This document shows positions 16,213-19,088 of a stretch of DNA of 19,088 nt, piece after piece. The DNA is from JASEGV01 sp037443545 (GTDB taxonomy: Bacteria; Bacteroidota; Ignavibacteria; UBA10030; BY39). A model generated the notes under the pieces. It was given only the letters and a program-made list of their open reading frames with translations, searched no databases and was not told the DNA's origin. Made by a program: the position numbers and the translations under genes. The stretch spans positions 1 through 19,088 of the forward strand of contig JBBIOD010000028.1 of the NCBI GenBank assembly GCA_037443545.1, in the 5' to 3' direction. Position 1 is the first letter of the stretch. Each line of letters starts with the position of its first letter.

Positions 16213-16236
16213 ATAGGATTAACTATCCGATTTTTT
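16202..16236 (+). terminator. Intrinsic terminator of the glnA-lipoprotein transcript
   Basis: AATCGGA at 16202-16208 pairs with TCCGATT at 16226-16232, and an alternative inner pairing joins ATAG at 16213-16216 with CTAT at 16223-16226. A run of T follows (16231-16236), as expected for a rho-independent terminator on the plus strand. It overlaps the lipoprotein stop codon and the last codons of the convergent kinase gene, so the 6-base convergent gap is also covered. Confidence 0.5.
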
Positions 16237-18012
16237 GATTGTAAATTTAAACGTACTTCCCTTCCCGTAATCGCTTTCGACCCAAATTTTACCTTTATGT
16301 GCTTCAATTATTTCGCGGCAAATCCACAATCCTAATCCTGTGCCTTTGATGTGCTTAGAGTCAGGTTCATCGACACGCGAAAATTTTTGAAATAATTTGT
16401 CCTGATACTCAGCTCTTATTCCTATCCCTTCATCGGAGATGATAAACAGAATTTCATCTCCATCCTGGTCAACCACGTCGATTGTTACTTTTCCCCCCCC
16501 CGGCGAATATTTGATTGCATTAGATAGAAGATTCTGAACAACCTGCCTGAGTTTCGGATGGTCTCCCTTAATAAACGACGCATTTGGATCAATATTGTAA
16601 GTAATAGTGTGCCTGTTCGATGTTCGCACTGAAACCATCGCATCCTGAATGAGCCGTTCTACATTCACGACTTTGAAAGCAATACTCACCTGTCCCGATT
16701 CGATGCGGGTAATCGAGAGAGTATCTTCGGCTAATTGGTTCAAACGGTTGGCTTGAGTTACGATGAGTTGCATATATTCCTTGAAACGTGGATTATTTTG
16801 AATATCCTCGTTTTTCAAAAGTGCTTTACCGGCTAAAATGATGCTCGATAATGGAGACCTGAAGTCGTGCGAAACGATGCTTATAAATTCCGATTTCAAC
16901 GAATCTAATTCTGTAAGTTTTTGATTGGCTAACTTTATTTCTTCGTACAGTTTGGCATTTGCTATGGCACTGGCAATCTGATCGCACAATGTTTGTAAAA
17001 CGAGCACATCCATTTCATCGAACGCAAACAATTTCTTGTCCTCAATATTCAACACACCGACGAGCATTGCACCAACCTTGATAGGCAACGCAAGTTCGGA
17101 ACGCGTATTGTGATTTTCAATCGATTTATATCGTGGATGTTGCGAAACATCGTTTGCCAACACATACTCGCCATGCTCGGCTACCCATCCGATTATACCC
17201 TCGCCGATATTTTGCCTGTATTCGCCCGGAAGAAAATCTAAATAATTGCCTGAATGAGCTTTCAATATCAATTCAGAATTCTCCTCGGAAAGTAAAAACA
17301 GGGTTACGTCGAAATAATTAAAATTTTGTTGTATCGCCTCAGCAGTCGAAACCAACAAATCATCAATATCGAGTGTGGAGTTTAATATTTTAGATATTTC
17401 GTTTGTCGATTCGATTTGAGTGATGCGTTTTCTCGCATCTTCAACAAAATTTGTATTTTTAAGAGCTACAGCTATTTGTAAACCATACAACTGTGCAATC
17501 ACTAAATCGTCTTCAGTGTAATTATCGTCGTTCACCGAACCAAATATTAGAGCGCCAACTTGGTCTTGACCACTTCTAATATTAACCGCAAGAAAACATT
17601 TTAAACCGAATTCTTCAAACTTTCCCTCAACCGCATTACTGTGTCCTACGCATTTTTTCGCATTACAAATTATAGGCGATTGATTCCTTATCACCCATCC
17701 GGGCAATCCTTCTTCTACGCTAAAGTAAGTTTCATTTAATCCGGTTGCATCGGCAATTGGCGAAAGTGTTACAATACTATAAAACGACCGGACGGGGCTT
17801 AAATATGCAAGGCATAGAACATCGAATTCCATCAACCATTTAGACTCCTTCCGTAAAATATCGTATATCTCGGCACGGCTGCTTACTGAATCGATTTGAA
17901 GAGATATCTCGATCAGAGTATTTAACCTTTGTGTTAAACCGTATCCTTTGATAAGTGTATTATTTTCTGATGTAGTTTTAATGGGATCGGGTTCACTATT
18001 TTTTGTTTTCAT
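16219..18012 (-). CDS. Soluble sensor histidine kinase with two GAF domains
   Basis: The 597-residue protein, counted from the ATG at 18012, has no membrane segment. Two GAF domains (about 40-185 and 210-360) each contain the EGLPGWVI/EGIIGWVAEHG type of motif. A coiled coil leads into HisKA with the phospho-accepting H382 in SIVSHDFRSPLSS. The HATPase domain follows: N box NLLSNAIKYSPGGG with N498, G1 box SDEGIGI, F box KFSRVD, and G2 box GTGLGLW. It should autophosphorylate in response to a cytoplasmic ligand or redox signal, but no response regulator is next to it. The frame stays open to 18063, inside purM. The ATG at 18012, 1 base after the purM stop, is preferred and suggests coupled translation. 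A nine-base G tract (plus-strand C, 16493-16501) encodes PGGG. Confidence 0.92.
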   Translation of the reverse strand: MKTKNSEPDPIKTTSENNTLIKGYGLTQRLNTLIEISLQIDSVSSRAEIYDILRKESKWLMEFDVLCLAYLSPVRSFYSIVTLSPIADATGLNETYFSVEEGLPGWVIRNQSPIICNAKKCVGHSNAVEGKFEEFGLKCFLAVNIRSGQDQVGALIFGSVNDDNYTEDDLVIAQLYGLQIAVALKNTNFVEDARKRITQIESTNEISKILNSTLDIDDLLVSTAEAIQQNFNYFDVTLFLLSEENSELILKAHSGNYLDFLPGEYRQNIGEGIIGWVAEHGEYVLANDVSQHPRYKSIENHNTRSELALPIKVGAMLVGVLNIEDKKLFAFDEMDVLVLQTLCDQIASAIANAKLYEEIKLANQKLTELDSLKSEFISIVSHDFRSPLSSIILAGKALLKNEDIQNNPRFKEYMQLIVTQANRLNQLAEDTLSITRIESGQVSIAFKVVNVERLIQDAMVSVRTSNRHTITYNIDPNASFIKGDHPKLRQVVQNLLSNAIKYSPGGGKVTIDVVDQDGDEILFIISDEGIGIRAEYQDKLFQKFSRVDEPDSKHIKGTGLGLWICREIIEAHKGKIWVESDYGKGSTFKFTIKKSDS

Positions 18013-18013
18013 T

Positions 18014-19018
18014 CTAATTACCGCTTCTCGTTTGTCCGATAATAATCGGTCGTTCATTAACATCTATTAATTGTTTGAGAATATTTTCTGAACCTTTTTT
18101 TGATACTACAATTACTAAACCGATTCCCAAATTAAACGTACGACGCATTTCCTCTTCAGGAATTTCTCCGAGTCGCTGTATCAAATTAAAAATCGGATAT
18201 CTGTCCCAACCGAACCAATCAATTTCCAATTCCAATCCTTTCGGAATCAAACGGATCGTATTATTTTTTATTCCACCACCTGTTATATGTGCGATTGCGT
18301 GGACATCGGTGATATCTTTTATTTCATTTATCGGATTTAGATACGAGCGATGAGTAGTTAAAAGGCACTCGCCTAATCGCATTCCTAACTCATCGATGAA
18401 ATCGTCAACTTCATATTTTTCGAACAAGACCGAACGTGCAAGCGAATAGCCGTTGGTATGTAACCCTGTCGAGGGAAGCCCGATAAGAACATCATCCTCT
18501 TTTACTTTTTTCCCGTTGATAATTTTTGCTTTTTCTACAATACCGACAATTGTTCCTGCCAAGTCGTATTCATCTTCGTGATAGATGCCGGGCATCTCGG
18601 CAGTTTCGCCGCCAATAAGCGCGCAGTTATTTTCGCGGCAGGCTTTAACCATGCCATCCATAATTTGTTCGCCAACCTGTAGATTTAATTTTCCAGCAGT
18701 GTAATAATCGAGGAAGAATAAGGGGGTGGCGCCGCAAACTGCAATATCGTTCACACAATGATTTACCAAATCTTGTCCAATTGTGTCGTGCTTGTTCAAC
18801 ATAAAAGCAATTTTTAGCTTCGTCCCGACACCATCGACACTCGAAACTAATACGGGATGTCTATAATCTTCGAATTTGGCATCAAAGAAAGCGCCGAACA
18901 AGCCGATATCGGAAAGGACTGATTTTGAAAAGGTTGACCGGACTTTGAGTTTGAGTCTATTTACAAACTCATCGCCTGAATCTATACTTACTCCTGCAGA
19001 TTTATATGTTTTTGCCAA
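18014..19018 (-). CDS. purM: Phosphoribosylformylglycinamidine cyclo-ligase (AIR synthetase)
   Basis: PurM closes the imidazole ring in purine synthesis, turning FGAM into AIR with ATP. The 334-residue product covers the whole family: YKSAGVSIDSG at the start, SSVDGVGTKLK at 59-69, the ATP-side motif IGGETAEMPG at 135-144, GLPSTGLHTNGYSLAR at 180-195, and HITGGG at 244-249. The start is a TTG (19016-19018). No ATG is in frame near it, and the family's N-terminal residues begin directly after the TTG. The region before it is almost pure A+T with no ribosome binding site. Its stop is 1 base before the histidine kinase ATG. No other purine genes are in the window. Confidence 0.96.
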   Translation of the reverse strand: MAKTYKSAGVSIDSGDEFVNRLKLKVRSTFSKSVLSDIGLFGAFFDAKFEDYRHPVLVSSVDGVGTKLKIAFMLNKHDTIGQDLVNHCVNDIAVCGATPLFFLDYYTAGKLNLQVGEQIMDGMVKACRENNCALIGGETAEMPGIYHEDEYDLAGTIVGIVEKAKIINGKKVKEDDVLIGLPSTGLHTNGYSLARSVLFEKYEVDDFIDELGMRLGECLLTTHRSYLNPINEIKDITDVHAIAHITGGGIKNNTIRLIPKGLELEIDWFGWDRYPIFNLIQRLGEIPEEEMRRTFNLGIGLVIVVSKKGSENILKQLIDVNERPIIIGQTRSGN

Positions 19019-19088
19019 TATTAAATTAATTATTTATGAATTTAATTAACTTAATTAAACATTATTTATATAAAAATGCAAAATTGCA
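19019..19088 (-). promoter_or_regulatory. AT-only leader upstream of purM
   Basis: The 70 bases before purM are nearly all A and T and include a perfect 9-base inverted repeat, TTTAATTAA-C-TTAATTAAA (19041-19059). The window ends in TGCAA-AA-TTGCA (19077-19088), another inverted repeat. This is probably the purM promoter region, but no specific promoter boxes can be assigned with confidence. Confidence 0.3.

Noticed and set aside
18013..18063. Longer kinase start inside purM
   Set aside because: The extra 17 residues are encoded by the purM 3' end in another frame; the ATG at 18012 fits a 1-base gap to the purM stop.

Overview
This is a 19.1 kb stretch of an AT-rich bacterial chromosome. Most genes have no convincing Shine-Dalgarno sequence. 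Together with a DUF4296-type lipoprotein, a four-helix-bundle (S23/IVP-like) relic and a large acyl-CoA-dehydratase activase pair, this suggests the Bacteroidota/Ignavibacteria/Chlorobi side of the FCB group. That placement is an inference; there is no rRNA or other decisive marker. I saw no tRNA, rRNA, CRISPR array, prophage or intact insertion sequence.

Region 1 (about 1-8,061, all minus strand) is a tightly packed housekeeping run. In transcription order it reads prmC (release-factor methyltransferase), dtd (D-aminoacyl-tRNA deacylase), a short phosphoglycerate-mutase-like metalloenzyme, comEC (DNA-uptake channel), rlmI-like (rRNA cytosine methyltransferase), an outer-membrane beta-barrel protein, and a TauE/SafE permease. 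The first three are 1-2 bases apart. The last two are separated by a cluster of interleaved inverted repeats that has eaten into the permease start. Beyond the permease, 1-568 looks like decayed or unrecognised coding sequence running off the window edge.

Region 2 (8,385-13,996, minus strand) is the most interesting part. A 545-residue 2-hydroxyacyl-CoA-dehydratase-like iron-sulfur protein (COG3581-like) lies upstream of a 1164-residue protein made of two BcrA/BadF-type ASKHA ATPase modules plus a DUF2229-like cysteine-rich half. Both ATPase modules keep the two iron-sulfur cysteines with exactly the same 39-residue spacing, so one chain may form the activase pseudo-dimer. The 479 bases between the two genes hold a 34-codon ORF that overlaps the upstream stop by ATGA, a low-complexity repeat, and a broken four-helix-bundle gene. 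This is an ATP-driven low-potential electron-transfer system with no known substrate.

Region 3 (14,068-16,236) has a small single-membrane-segment protein of unknown role on the minus strand. Divergent from it are a type I glutamine synthetase and a lipoprotein 5 bases downstream, ended by a plausible terminator.

Region 4 (16,219-19,018, minus strand) is purM followed, one base later, by a soluble two-GAF histidine kinase with no response regulator nearby. The kinase contains a nine-G tract in its ATP-binding domain.
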